Source: Phlebiopsis flavidoalba
Lineage: Eukaryota > Basidiomycota > Agaricomycetes > Polyporales > Phanerochaetaceae
Assembly: GCA_035772785.1 (NCBI GenBank)
Contig: JAOCPU010000001.1
Coordinates: 2,914,001-2,978,000, forward strand
Length of the DNA: 64,000 nt
Reading direction: 5' to 3'
The position numbers and the translations under genes were made by a program. Below are positions 1 through 12,573 of the stretch, piece after piece. A model generated the notes under the pieces. It was not told the origin of the DNA. It saw only the letters and a list, made by a program, of their open reading frames with translations, and ran no database searches. Numbering within the stretch: position 1 is the first letter of the stretch; each line of letters starts with the position of its first letter.

Positions 1-2
1 CA

Positions 3-68
3 CGTAGTATCGGCGCGCGCACGAGCCGAGCGCAGCTCGGCCACAGCGTGCGCCCGGTAGAGTACTAC
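3..68. repeat. GC-rich palindromic hairpin, copy 1
   Basis: A perfect stem (GCCGAGC, 25-31, pairing with GCTCGGC, 35-41) closes a three-base loop. Weaker pairing extends outward to GTAGTAT near position 4 and AGTACTAC at 61-68. A close copy lies at 199-255. It could be an end of a small inverted-repeat element. No function is evident. Confidence 0.6.
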
Positions 69-198
69 TTAGTGTGAGTGTTTATAATAGATATCATTAA
101 CATAATTTTCATACTCTGTTTTACATAAAAACTATTACAACCATCTTGTGATTTAATTACTTATTTGGCACACTGGCAAACTGGCGTGTTCTGTTCAC

Positions 199-255
199 GT
201 ACCAGCGCGCGACGAGCCGAGCGCAGCTCGGCGAGGAGCGCGCCGATAGAATACC
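199..255. repeat. GC-rich palindromic hairpin, copy 2
   Basis: It has the same core palindrome as copy 1 (GCCGAGC 216-222, GCTCGGC 226-232), with GC-rich flanks that again pair imperfectly. About 130 bp of AT-rich DNA separates the two copies, so they could be the two ends of one short non-autonomous element. No target duplication could be identified. Confidence 0.6.
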
Positions 256-1280
256 ATGGTGAGCACCGTTTTAACAGATGACTGCAAATACTTATTATTA
301 GTCACACAAGATTATTCATAAATCGGTCGAGCCAGTAATGGCCCCACACCCGCTAGTTCAATTATCAATTGTCCAAGAACATAACGTATTGTGCTGCACA
401 AATAGCAACGAGGTGTATCGCTAGCAAACAAGAGACACCTACTCCGTCCGTTTTTTTTTGCGACGTCGCTGATTAACTCTAAGCATCAATCCACACCCGA
501 GAGACGCGATCTCTTCAAAGATCGCGACAGGGAGTGTTTTGTACCATCCGTGATGATGCAGACTCACCCAACGTCCTGACTTCACAGTCGTTACTGCGTT
601 GCAGCTGTGGCTAACATCCTCTTCGAAGCCCGCTTACGCAGGGTCCAGAATTAGTTGTTGCGAATGGTTCGCAGGTCCTGGGTAAGATTTGCGTTGCGTG
701 GGGATGAACGCGGTGTTGTAGGTTTTCTTGTCGCCGCGAAGTGGCCAGCGGCATGTTCCTAGAGTGTTTTCTAGCTTCACGCTTTTACCGTGTGAGTAAC
801 GAGATGTTCCAGTCTAAAGTTCATAGTCTAGTCCCTAACTCACGCGAAAATTAAAAAGTCGTACAACTAATGTTTTCTATTAACCAACCTTCTAAGGTGT
901 CATCGTTTGTGTCCAGGACACCCGCTGTCTACTTGTAAGGGCAGCGTTTTTGTCAGACTGGGATCGCGGAGGGTGTTGTGCCATTGATCCCTCTCGTGCT
1001 TCCGTTTTACCAAGGCCGGATAGACGTGCAAGGCAGCGCGCCAGGATTCGAATGGTCTCGTCACTGTTTATCACTAAAAAAACCTGGGTTCCGACGCAGC
1101 GTGCATGGCCCCAAGCATGAAATAAGATGAAACTCGACGTCGATTTTCTTCGCGTACAGTTGAGGTTAAACGGATACAACATCTGATACACTGGAGATTA
1201 GCTACGTCAATAAAAGTTTAAGAGCAGAGCAGCTCTCACCGGTGTGTCAAGTCAAATAACCTCATAGAGTTCTGTAGACT
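256..1280. other. No gene recognised
   Basis: Mixed-composition DNA with no conserved protein motif and no convincing splice pattern. A 99-codon minus-strand frame at 892-1191 resembles nothing known to me. A small palindrome (GCGATCT/AGATCGC) lies near 506-527. Confidence 0.5.
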
Positions 1281-2960
1281 TCATAGCACAGCACATGTGC
1301 GCCTTCGGAACACAGTATCCACGTGAAGGCTACTCGGGTAGACAAACCGCGGGTTAGCACTTTATGACAATGACCAGTACGCTGGCAGAATTGGTGATGG
1401 CATGTTAAGCCAAACTACAACTGTGTGATGAAGGGACGGAACTCACATTCGACTCACGGCGGCCTGACTTTGTTGAGCTCCTTAAGAGTCGTGTCGCCAG
1501 ACGCTTTCATATGATTCCTACGCGTAATGTTTGACAGAACATGGTTAGAATGGGTCGCAAACTACCGCTACAAAGAGTCGCTCAGGCGCACCCATGTCTC
1601 AGATCGGTACATTTGAAAGTGGTGCTGTGAGAGGACTTACGAGCCACGGCGCTGTTTCGACGTCCATTCACAGACCGAGAGCGCAGCCGGGGGAGCCCCG
1701 TCCACTATGACCGCCAACGCTGAATGTGCGAAGAAGCACTATGATCAAAGGAGAGTATAGAGGAGATGTGAGTACTCGCCAGTCTGCCCGATGGAGGATG
1801 CTGGAACACATGGTGACTGGAGGTGGTGGTGGTCGCAGTCGAGTACAGGCGCGAAGGCGCGCTTTGCGCTGACTCGTGCGTAGCCCAACCCATCGTCCCC
1901 CTGCTTTGGGCGAGGCAAAGGCTTCGTGGCGTAAACGCGCAAGGCCGATTCTCTGCTTGGGGGGCACTCTAATCTTCGCTTTCGATTTCCACCATGACTC
2001 CCGGCCTCTATTGTACACCCGACCACCCACGGCCCCTATTCCCATTTTCGGGCTGGGCTTCACAGATATGGTTCCTGTCCATGACAGATTCTCTCTCTTC
2101 CGGAACCTTTTCTCCGCTTCGCCCATTCGCCTCTTCCGACCTGCAGACGGTCCGCGCCGCCGGACAGAGGGGGGGGCACGACCGTCTGCAGCGAGCAACA
2201 CGGCGGCGACTGCGCCCATAGGACGTTGACAGCCGAGGGAGAAGTGTGACCCTTGAGACTGTGAGCCTTGTCGCCCTGGGCATGCTTATTCCCTTGTGGA
2301 TCGCTGCGCTCTGGCGATCAAATAGTCGCCGGTGAGTGTTTACTTCACTTCCGTAAAGTTCCCTGTCATCGGAATAGATCTACTTGTACCTCGTCACGCC
2401 AGGATCCTTTCGTCGTTTAGAATGGACATCAATCGATCAGAAAGAAGGGGACCTAGCTTGGGCGGTTGAAAGGGACCAGAAGCTGTAAAAGCGCGGAAGG
2501 CGGGGTACATTGGGTACGCTCTCAATCAATTAGTCTGGCCCCTCTGCCACGATCGACGCTTCATTTCAGCCACGGATCTACACTAGTTCGACGAGAACGT
2601 AGTTTAGAAAGACGATATCTAGCAGAGCCTGGCTTTTTTTTTTTTGCGTCTCAAGCTGAGTTTTTCTTCTTGTATCACACGCATTGGCTTTGTTGCTCAT
2701 CTCTCCTCGGAATGTCGGTAGTCGGTTTCGTCCGGCCGGCATATACGTTTTGGAACGAGAGGCCTGAGAATGACCTTTCCGAAACGAAGACGCTGCTGTC
2801 GCGAAGAACCCTCCACGGCTCAGAATTTCGCGCTTTGTGTGCACGTCCCCACTCTTATACTGGGGGGGCGGCCTGATCTTTCCACCACGTTCCCGATGGG
2901 CTCAGCCAATCCAAGTTCCTTTCGCGTGGATCTCTCTTCCGGCTCCCCGTCGATCTCTGC
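1281..2960 (+). repeat. Leader segment, copy 1 (others at 9.9-10.7 and 22.65-24.36 kb)
   Basis: This stretch aligns by eye with 22650-24360. Examples are GGAACTCACATTCG at about 1438 and 22790, the CTTCGTGGCGTAAACGCGCAAGG block at about 1922 and 23212, and the GGATCC...CGATCAGAAAGAAGG block at about 2402 and 23895. The part from about 2245 onward also aligns with 9890-10700. Short open frames occur on both strands, but none is preserved among the copies, so I treat it as duplicated non-coding DNA or decayed exons. Confidence 0.65.
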
Positions 2961-2969
2961 GAACGTTGG

Positions 2970-4790
2970 TATAACACAATCCTCTCCCGTGAGCCATTCT
3001 GTTTGTCTTACCTTCACGTGCTCTATCATCGGATCTCGATCAGGAATCCTTTTCCGACCCCACAACTCGAGCCTCAAAACGCTCGTGGGACGCGTTTTGA
3101 CATCGTGACGGCGGTCCACCAAGATGTGAAAGTGCCCCTCGAGCTGCACGAGCCGCGCCCCAAACCAACACGAGATGAACCAATCACCTCCGAACGCAAG
3201 CCCCCGCGACGATTGTTGAAGACCTTATCGACGCAGTCTGGCCGGCACCCGGTTTAAGCGTGACCATTAACTCTGTTCGATCAACTGTTTTTTTGACATT
3301 CCCTCGACAATTTACGCGGCTGGATCCTGGTTGCAGTATGCAGCATTTCTAAGCACAGCACGAGCGACATCCAGGAGCGGACCGAGGACAAACAGCGCCG
3401 CGGTACCCTCCGATGGACACACCTGCACGAAACATTTTCGGCAACTTCCTGTGCCCGTCTGAAGTAAGCACTTCGTCCTCACTTCGTACGTCATACACAA
3501 AGTACTAACGGGCTGCTCCATCGTGCATAGAGAGAGCAACTTGTGCAGTACACATAGCCCAAAGCTCTCATCCGCCCTACCCGGCGATTCAATTCCCGCA
3601 CCCCCGCCCGCTCCCTATAGTGCCTCCTAATGCTCTCGTCGGTACCATGGACATCAACGGCCGGAAGTAAACAAGGACATGCGAGAAATAGCATCATCTG
3701 AAGCGAGCGCAGATGTGAGCACGGTCAATTGTATCACCGTGTGGGAGAGGCGACGACCCTCGACATGGACGTGAGTACACGCGCTGGCGTTTTGTGCGCT
3801 CAGAATACTTACTGCCCTATTTCTAGAATTCTATCGCAACGTGCCCTCCACTACGCACGAACCTAATCATCCTCAGGCGCTGAAGACGCAGCTCACCGTT
3901 CTGCGTTTCCTGATGTCAACGAGCGGGGCTGATCCGCCAAGGAGCCTAATATCCATGTAACTGTGGCGCCAGGTCCTTCGTCGCCGGTACGTAACGTTCC
4001 CTCGTTTAGGTCTCTTGCGAACGCGTCGATTAATCTGGTCCACTTGTAGGCACTTTTTTCGTTAACACCAGGGTTTTCGACTCTAGGACCTTTTATGACA
4101 CAGAAAACGTGAACAGGTAGCCCGGGAGAAGGAGAGGCTGTTGTACTCGCATCACGGTCAGCCGGTAGGCAAGGATCGTTTTTTGACCTGAGGTACGCCC
4201 GAGTTGTTCTGAATGTTACTGTGTCCGTTCAATTAATTGGAAGGCGACGCCGTGTTCACACAGGCCATGTAGGCTTCTTGCTTTGTGCGCATGGGACTTT
4301 GGAGGCGGTTTCCGGGGGTAAGCACTTCCAAGCTGCGATCGTTTCTGTGAAGTACGTAGCTCATCTCTGGGTATATGTGCACGCAGGACAAATGGAACCC
4401 GCTTACAGGATCCTTTGCAGTGCCTGGAGGCTATGGCGTTGAATGGGGACATACGGAGATGAATGTGGCTGAGCAAAGACCGATCCAGGGCAGTGCGCAG
4501 GCCATGCATCGATGTACATATCTATTTGCGAGCCTTAGGACTTGACGGCATGGTCTTCATGTACTTGTTGGTCCACGCAATGGGGCATGCTCCCCGCAAC
4601 GCGCGGCTGGCTTGAGGGCGATTCGTCTGCTACTACTCTCCGGGTGGACCAGATGCTAAGACAGCGCCGGCGTAGGGGGGCGCGAGGCGCTTCTGCCGCT
4701 GAACCCACACACAAGGACATGTGGAAGAGGCAGAGCGCCAGGTCCGTGTCCACCGCATCCAACTACGGTGCTTCCTCGGGCAGGACGGCT
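2970..4790. other. Upstream part of unit 1, no gene recognised
   Basis: This stretch is conserved at DNA level with 10700-12480 in unit 2, including the interval just upstream of the F-box promoter. Frames of 70-110 codons exist on both strands but do not match between units, so none is reported as a gene. Confidence 0.5.
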
Positions 4791-4793
4791 AGT

Positions 4794-4801
4794 TATAAGT
4801 A
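4794..4801 (+). promoter_or_regulatory. TATA-like box of F-box gene A
   Basis: TATAAGTA lies 84 bp before the ATG chosen for gene A. The same element sits 93 bp before the ATG of gene B (12481), inside a conserved block that reads CTTCCTCGG upstream and CGCATACA downstream. Conservation of position between two diverged units supports a core promoter. Confidence 0.5.
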
Positions 4802-4877
4802 CTAAAGCCCGTGTCCCGCATACATGAACTCCGGTTTCCCTTCCCCCCAGACCCCGTTCACTAGGTATCGACCACGA

Positions 4878-6700
4878 ATGGACGCATCGAGCATGGACAG
4901 CGAGCAGGCAGAGATGGACAGACGGCAGACATGGCAGAGATGGAGGGCACAGCGCGTCACGTCGGTTGACTTCATTCTGCCTGCCAGAGGCTCTGCTAAC
5001 GTCCTCTTGGCAGGATAACAGACACGTCGACCGCACGTCGCCTTCCACCGGAGCTCCTCGACAAGATAGTATTGGAGGCTACCACAACAAATGGGACGAC
5101 AGGATGGATGAATGGGCCCGATTGAACGCGGTGAACCGACGATGGGGCCGACGGTTGTCCGTCCGGAGCTGTGGCGGTTTGTGAGGATCGCGTCCGATCG
5201 GCGCCTCCAGAGCCTCCGCGCCCTTCTCGACACATCGCGCCTCCGCCCTGGTTGCCCCTGCACAAGCTCATCGACGAAATCAACATCATTGCAGGATGCG
5301 AAGGAGCACGTGGCTCCACCGTGCACATTGTGCCCTTGCCCCTGTGCTCATATATCGCCCCGAGGTACGCGTCACATGTTGGTTCAGGGGTGAGCGTTCT
5401 GGGCGGCAGGGAGATACGAAGCGGGCTCCATCCTTCTTCCCCTATCTACCACGCACAGCTGCCGCCCACCGACCGTCCCTTTCGTACACTGCAACTCTCT
5501 GGCGTCCGGTTCCCAAGCTCTGCCGTCTTTATGCGTCTACTTGCATCTCTTCCCACGACTAAAGGTGTTGGTATGCGAGGAGCTGCAGTGCCCCCGGTAT
5601 AAGCTTCCCACTACCACCCAGCTGTCCCGCGCCAACTCCCTACAGGAAATTTACATTCATCTGACAGATTGTGAGAGAAGCATTGGCACTCTCTAACTGG
5701 TGGCTAACAACTCATCATCAGTCGATGGCCCCACCCGACTCAACGAGGTCCTCAAGAGCCACGCCACCTATTCATGCCGCAGGCATCTGTGATCACATCG
5801 CTAAAGTTGTTGACAGCAGTCTTTTGACATTTCAAATATAACTTCACCGACTGAAAGTGTAGGCTTTCTGTCAGATGATTCGGACCGCTGCCTAGAGGAC
5901 GCAACTACCCAAATGTACGCGAGCGCCCAACAGCGCTACTCTTCTCGATGTTCTCGATGCACTAATTTCTGTGCATGTCAGTGTCATTGGGGCTTGGTAG
6001 CTCAGAAGTTTGCCTTAAGATCGGTTTTGCTCCAACCAATATCATTCCAGGAAATCCTGCTGCTCCCCATGTAACAAATGTCGACATCCATGAGATCGAG
6101 GTCGAGGTACCACTTCGCAAAGATTCATCCGAACCCAAACCTATATCCAAATTTGCCAACTGCTGAGATGTGGTTCAGGCTCTTTTGGCTGGATTGAATT
6201 TGCAGGCGCTTTGCATTCGTTGGACGGGCTCATGATCTTTCAGCTGAAATTCGTGATATCAGAATATCACGGCGACGACGTTCGGGATCAGATGCACAAA
6301 CTTTGCCTGCGTCTGTCTTTGAGCAAGCATAAAGCGATTCTTTGACGGGGATGGCTTGCGCAGGAAGATTTTCTTCAAGATCACATGCGATTCAGACACC
6401 CCGAAGACGGCCCTTGGGAGTCATTCGATGAATTCCTCAAGACCATCCCAGACGACTCGGAAGAGGCTGCCGCACAGCATTGAGATGACGAGACCCCAAC
6501 CGTATCAGGTGCGTATGTTTTCTTCGCGTTTTCAGCAAGCTCGAAGTTGACAATCTGGCGCTTCGTGCAAGACCTGACCCCAGCGCCGAGGCAGTCGCAC
6601 CGCAGGAGGAAGGCGCGGCACACCCCGACGAGGCTACACCAAGCCGACAACGTTCAGAATTCTGCACACACGGGTTTGTCCCTTCGCTTGACTCGGAAAT
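4878..6700 (+). CDS. F-box protein, paralogue A
   Basis: Probable F-box protein, which would be a substrate adaptor of an SCF ubiquitin ligase. Exon 1 starts at the ATG at 4878. A GT...CAG intron (about 4966-5013) precedes an exon encoding the F-box core RRLPPELLDKIV (about 5041-5076), followed by a DEWARLNAVNRRWGRR segment typical of F-box helices 2-3. After a frame change come a leucine-containing segment and the family motif WLHRAHCALAPVL (about 5310). The C-terminal part has GDGLRRKIFFK (about 6345) and SFDEFLKTIPDDSEEAAAQ (about 6420-6480), then a tail exon with SAEAVAPQEEGAAHPDEAT (about 6590-6645). At least four frame changes interrupt the frame, so this is either a pseudogene or error-laden sequence. 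F-box identity is an inference from the motif pattern and agreement with copies B-E and G. Confidence 0.6.
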
Positions 6701-7269
6701 ATGCAGCAAATTTACGAGTGAGCTTCTTTCCTAGAACCGGATCTCGCTCCAGAGCACGATTCGTCGGAGTGACGGCGCGTCGAGCAACGCTGCGCCGGAA
6801 AAGAGCCTGAATCATTGTCCTAATGACCTAACAATTACACGGCCAATTCTAGCATGCCTACGGGCACGGAAAAGATCTGTAGTATGGACCTGAGCTCGGA
6901 CACGGTTTCTCGCTTCACACTGCCTTCAAACCCCATGGTCTATTTCCTTTCGTCTGAAGATCTATTTGTATTTCTGTCTCGTCTCCTCAACTCCCACGAT
7001 ATTCTTATGTACATGTATGTCTCCGCGTTTAGGACTTGTTTTGCGGTCTCTCGCTCTTGTATCTCTCCTTTGCGAACTTACCAGCGCCGGGGGCGCCATC
7101 CTATATTCGGAGATGTCTCGTTTGCGCCTCGTTTGCGCCTCGTTCAACGTCCCCTAGCTCTTCCTCGCATCCCGTCTCGACTCTGCTCTCCTCGCTCGAC
7201 GCGTCCGTTGCACTCGGCTTCGACAATCTGGCGGAATATCCGATAGGAAGTTTTATTGCATGATTAAGA

Positions 7270-9800
7270 GCTTTTATCACATGACTTTGCCCCCACGAGA
7301 CAGGTCTACCACTGGCACAGAACCTCTTCGAGAGCCCGCGATGCGGTCCTGTACCCTCTCCTATTGCACATATCATATCGCAAAACCCAACCTTGGGTGT
7401 TCACACAGACCCCATAAAATCTGCGGAGAGGCGAAGCCGGCACGAATCGTGCTGAATGGGCCGACACGAGCGAGAGATGTCGTTGGGATCCGGAGGCCGG
7501 TGGTCGCACCACGAGACGTGACCATGGGGGGGTACATCAGAAAGCGGGCTGTAGTGTCTTAAAATCTCTCGTGGCGGCGAGACTTCAAGTTGCAAAATGA
7601 AGGCGACAGACTTTTGAGGGTAATTCAGAGACTGCGATGATGGGTCCTGCAGGTGTAGCTGATATCACGAGCATTCGAGCTACGACGTTGACCATCTAAA
7701 CGCGTACCGTTGCCTGACTCGAGAATTGCCGGGTCTTTGAACCAACGAACCCATCGCGCGTACGAGCCCATGTCACAGGGCGAAGGCTTGCAGATATAGA
7801 GTGTGTGTTTGAACGAAGTCTAGCACTTGCTAACTGACTCTGTTGCCAATCTGTGAGACGTTTTTCGATGCGCGGTATCCAGACGGCCTCCTCTGCCGCA
7901 GTGAGGCGCGACTCGGTGTTTCAAATAACAGCCGAGCCCTGGCGTTTTCTCAACATTGAAATCCTCTACGACAAATCATGCGGCGATTTGTGTACTGAAG
8001 ACTTTGGGCTGCGACCCTGCGATAGCATAATCAATAGGGACGTTCCATTGACTAATCAGATGCTTACTGGGGCCTGAGGGCCAACGAGGGTCTTGCAGCA
8101 ATGCGGCCGTGCCAGCTACGGGTTGTGCTTTGACCGAGCTGCGAAGCCTAAAGGAACATTTTGTCAACGTTATACGGAAAGTAACAAGCTCCGGTTTTTG
8201 CTCGGACAAGGCGAGCTACACTATTGAGTGATCGTCGGCTTGTGTCCACGAGCGAAGTGGATGTGGGCGGCGTAGGCGTTGTATCCGAGCCATGCCCGAA
8301 CGAGGCGACTGGGGCTACATACGGCTTCACAATCTTCAACCATGAGATCTGCCCCCCCCCCCCCCCCTGCGGTACGCGACGAACACGTGAGAGGCTTTTC
8401 ACAAGGATCGAGAAGTGTGTATTCCGTACTCATGGTGATACAGAGGATCAACAACGACAGGGAACTGAAATCCCATGGCATTTGCGTACATGTTCTTTCC
8501 ACCAAACACATGAGATGATGGGTAAGCTAAGGTCCGTCTTGGTGGTAAGTTGACGCAGCAAAAGTAGAAGACTACAGGATATCATGCCTGATGTGACACA
8601 TAATTAGTCCATGCATCATCCTAGTGCGTGATCGAAAGAGTAACTCACCCCAGCGGTCCGTTATTTATGCACCGCTCCCATCCCAAAGCCGCGGTCAAGG
8701 CCCGAAGTTCGCGTACAGTTCAGCTCGTCCGTGCTAGAGCGGTGTCGATGCACTACACCATTCTCATGCCAAGTGATGTGTATGTAGGAGAGTTTGTTTG
8801 ACCTCACCACCAATAAGGCAGCCAGCAGTGGAAGGAAGACACTAGGCAACAAAGCCATATTGTATGACGACAGGAGCAAATGTCAATGGCGTAATATGTC
8901 ATCTCCACCCAAGGAACCGCGACTTTGTGGATGCGCGCTCGTACACCCTAACACCCATTGATAACTAACTCGCCCACGCTTTCCCTCGGCTCCCTCCTCA
9001 CACCCTCAACCGTGACTCTGCTACTTTGGCAGGCGACGGGCATCGGTGGCGCGCGCGCCGAATATTCGGAACACCTCGGATGCGGACGCTCTTTGACATC
9101 CCCACTACCCACTATCTCGATAGAACTCCAGCCACCCCAAACGCAGCCGCCCGTACTCTCCACCCCATCCGACTTACAGGCCCTACTCGCTTCTCCCCCA
9201 GCTTTCTTCGCTTGACTTGCTTTGGCATGAGGGGACACCACACGGTTGCCGAACGACTGCCCCGAACTCACGCTTTGTTCTTAGGCAACAGGGGTCGCTG
9301 CAACGTCCTAGTCGCGCAAGGGAATATACTGGCTGCAACTGAGGAAATGCAGGCACCCTTCTCAAATGGAGCTGGCTCTTCCCAAAGTTTATGTCATTCT
9401 GATCGTCAACGGGCGTGGGCTGAGATGTTGCGCAAAACAGACCGAGAAGAAGAACAAGACGCGACAGTGCGCCTAGTCGCGCTGATGTCCAGTCGCGAAG
9501 CTCTTTGTCCTGCACCCCCAACCATAGCCTATCCGCAGGCTAGAGCTAGTTGCTTGGTGATATACAGTGATGTATGTATTACTTCCATTGGTTCGCCTCT
9601 ATACTACTCGGCGCCCCTATCCCCAGCTTCGATCATTGACAGCGTGCCAGAATTCATCTGGACACTTCCAACCGTCGGTCATGCTTTCACTTTGGTCATT
9701 TGGAAGATACACAAGCACTTTCAGCGGCTCAAGTCCCTAGAAACAATCGCAGGTGTCCGGAGACCAGAAACTGATACCCAGGCGCTGTCTCGATGACGCT
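7270..9800 (+). other. Downstream part of unit 1, unresolved coding potential
   Basis: This stretch aligns with 15360-17690 in unit 2. Some peptide-level conservation is visible: EPWRFLNIEILYD (about 7935) against EPWRFLDILILYE (about 16030), and a segment with FTRIE and the stem VYS near 8400 and 16490. These suggest the remains of an unrecognised spliced gene. The longest uninterrupted frame in the window (9026-9796, 256 codons) lies here, but unit 2 does not preserve it, so it is probably not a real protein. Confidence 0.35.
8352..8367. repeat. Pure C tract, 16 bases
   Basis: Sixteen consecutive C residues follow GAGATCTG. At the matching site in unit 2 (about 16446) the same GAGATCTGC is followed by ordinary sequence, so the tract is an insertion or expansion specific to unit 1. 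Confidence 0.8.
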
Positions 9801-10719
9801 TCCATGGCCGCCAGGTAAATCAAGATGGGTCTGATCAACACGCGGCGATCCACCGTGGAACCTCGAAAGCCGACGGGAGGAGCGGCCCTTGAGTACTAAG
9901 CCTTATCTCCGGGAATGCGTACCTATCACCTGTAGATGGCTACGCGCGCCGCGATCGTCGCCGGTGAGCGTTTTCTTCACTTCCCTTCATTGGAACAGAC
10001 TTACTTCATCCGGGTCGCGCTAGGATCCTACGTTCGTCATATTAGATTAGAAACGGCATTAAGCCATCAGCAAGAAGGAGAACCTGGCTTGAGGCGGTTG
10101 AAAAGGACCAGAGGCTGTAAAGCGGTAGAAAGGGGACTTCCCCGTTATTCGCGAAAAAAGTACGCTTCAATAATTCACTGTTTGCCCACGGATCTGTGGC
10201 TTCATCCACATGGATCTACGCTAGTCGGATTGTATTCCTTGTACCTAGAGCTGGAAGTTAGGAAGTACGCTATTTTGTTTTTTTTTGGCAAGGAAAGCCA
10301 CTCCTTCGCCTTTCTGTCTGCAGGGTGAGCCGTTTCTTGTATCACGACATTCAACTGTCTGTCGTTGCTCATCTCCCCCCTTGGATTGTCGGTAGTTCGG
10401 CTCGTCCCCGGCATATACCTTTTTGACGGAACAGCTGAGTAAGGACCTTCTGAAATGAAGACGTTGCTTCGCGAGAGAAAACACTCTCATGGCTCAGGAT
10501 TTCCGCTTGTGTACTCCAACTCCTACACTGGGGGTGCCCTGAACTTCCACTCGACGCCTCACGATGGCCGCTAGCACGATCCCAAGTTTCCCCTGCTCTG
10601 TCGGGTCTCTCTTCCGCTCTACGCTCCCGCTCGCACTCGAATACGTTTAGGAAAGCACATATCCTTCGTTGAGTCTCCTCATTTGGTCCTGACATCTACG
10701 CGCTCTCTCCTCATGTTCG

Positions 10720-12470
10720 AGCAGAAGCTCTTTGACGTGCTCGCGGCTGTCACCAAGATGTAAAGTGCCCCTCAAGCTGCACGAGCCGCGCCCAAACTGC
10801 GAGAGTGGGAACCCAAGCACTCGACGCAAGACCCGCGGCGATGAAGACCTTATCGACGAGTTTAGCGCCGCACGTGTAACAAATAACGTGACCATAATGT
10901 TGTTCGATTAACTGTTTTTGGTGACATCTCGGCGACGATTTCCCAGCTGGGATCCTGATTGCAGCTATGCATTTGCCCAGTACGCCACGAGCGATCCATG
11001 ACTAGCGACCGAGACAAACGCGCTGCTGTACCTGCATTAGATAGGCCGCACGAAGGCAGGGGTGGGCGATGGTACCCTTGCGTTTCCTTTTCTTTGCCGA
11101 GGTCTGCACGCCGCGTCTCTTGGCCGTCCTCAGCCATCCACGGACGGACTCACACACTACATCATGCACAGAGAGTACATTTGGTGCGCATTTGTCAATT
11201 CCGATCCACCGCCCGCAATCCCTTACCCGGGCCCGCCTTCGCACGCACCCCCGCCGCGCCCCCTGTAGTGCTCTCTCGGCCGTTTGACACGTCGCAAGAG
11301 TAGCTACATCATGCTGTTCAACGGAGCAGGGGCTGGTATATCGCGCATCATACCAATAATTCTCGACCGTCCAGCCTTCACAGTCAGAAATGAAGAAAAC
11401 GCATAGTAGGAAACTCCAGAAGAGAGCGCAGACGATGCACGGTCAATTGCATCACCGCGTAGGAGAGGGCGAGGACTCTCGACGTGAGTAGTATACGCGC
11501 TGGCGTTGTGCGCTCAGAAGACTTACTGCCCCATTCCAGGATCCCATCACAACGTGCTTCTACCACGCCCAAACCTTATATCGTCGGGCGCCGGCTGAGG
11601 CGCAGCTCACAGCTTGCGTTTCCTGATGGACGAAGGGGGTTGTTACCCAGCGAGGCTAATATCCATGTAAACCGTGCGCCAGGTTCTCGTCGGTACGTAA
11701 CTTCTTCGTTTTGGTCTCGTGTGAATGCATCAATCAATTTTGTCCAGTTTTTCAGTAGTCGCATTGATGCTTGTTCAAGTTCTCAGAGCCGGATGCTACA
11801 TAGAACGTGAATCAAAACGGCCCGAGAGAAGGATGGACTGCCGTGCTTGTATCACGCTCAGCCGGTATGCAGGGATCGTCTTTTGACCCGAGATACGCCT
11901 TTGCTCTGATTGTTATAGTATCCGTTGAATTAAAGAGACGATTCCATGTTTTCATAGCCCAGTGGGCTTCTTACCTTGTGAGCATGCATGTCTTACGCGG
12001 CTTCTGGGTAAGCACACCACGCTGCGTTTGAGCTACATAGCTAATTTCTGGTCTATGCGCATGCTGCGTCCTGCACGAGACCCACTTACGAGGATCCTTC
12101 GCGGTGCCTGGGGGGGCTATGGGTTCGAACTAGACACACGGACACGGAACGTGGCTGAGCGCAGACCGATCCCAGGGCAGTGCACAGGTCATGTATTGAT
12201 GTACAATATCCATTTGCGCAGCCTCACGACTCGGCTGCAATGACCTTCATATTCTGGTCGTCTCATACATCCTCCTCGCAACGCGCGGCTGGTGGCTTGA
12301 ATACAATCGATTCCCATCACTCCCTATGTGACTTCGATGCTTATATGGCGCCGGCGCGGGGGCGCAGAGAGCTTCTGCCGCTGAAACCCACACAAAGGAG
12401 CGCGGCAGAAGAGGCAAAGCGCGAGGTCCAACGTGACCACCGCAACCGACTATGGTGCTTCCTCGGACAT
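10720..12470. other. Upstream part of unit 2, no gene recognised
   Basis: This is the counterpart of 2970-4790. Only short, non-conserved frames are seen on both strands. DNA-level similarity to unit 1 runs through the whole interval. Confidence 0.5.
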
Positions 12471-12480
12471 AATGCCTAGG

Positions 12481-12488
12481 TATAAGTA
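12481..12488 (+). promoter_or_regulatory. TATA-like box of F-box gene B
   Basis: TATAAGTA is at the same relative place as in unit 1, 93 bp before the ATG at 12574. Confidence 0.5.
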
Positions 12489-12573
12489 CCGGCCGATGCC
12501 TCGCATACACGAACTATAGTCTTTCCTCCCCCATTTCCCGTTTTGGTTTTTTATCGACACCGTTCGCTTAGAA

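Larger units (their letters stand above)
2240..9780 (+). repeat. Segmental duplication, unit 1 (about 7.5 kb, carries F-box A)
   Basis: Unit 1 is collinear with unit 2 (9890-17690). Anchors are the GGTGAG...CTTCACTTCC block (2332 and 9960), the GTGCCCCTC...GCTGCACGAGCCGCGCCC block (3130 and 10765), the TATAAGTAC promoter (4794 and 12481), the F-box gene, the CATATCATATCGC block (7369 and 15482) and the GTATGTAT block (9573 and 17536). The offset drifts between about 7.6 and 8.1 kb, so many indels have accumulated. Between anchors, similarity is moderate. That indicates an old duplication and not an assembly collapse. Confidence 0.7.

Noticed and set aside
1876..2229. 117-codon plus frame in the first leader copy
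   Set aside because: It is not preserved in the third leader copy at 23.2 kb, and three overlapping frames on the minus strand are equally open.
9026..9796. Longest uninterrupted frame in the window (256 codons, plus strand)
   Set aside because: The collinear copy in unit 2 (about 17050-17690) does not keep the frame, and no domain is visible. The length alone is not enough.
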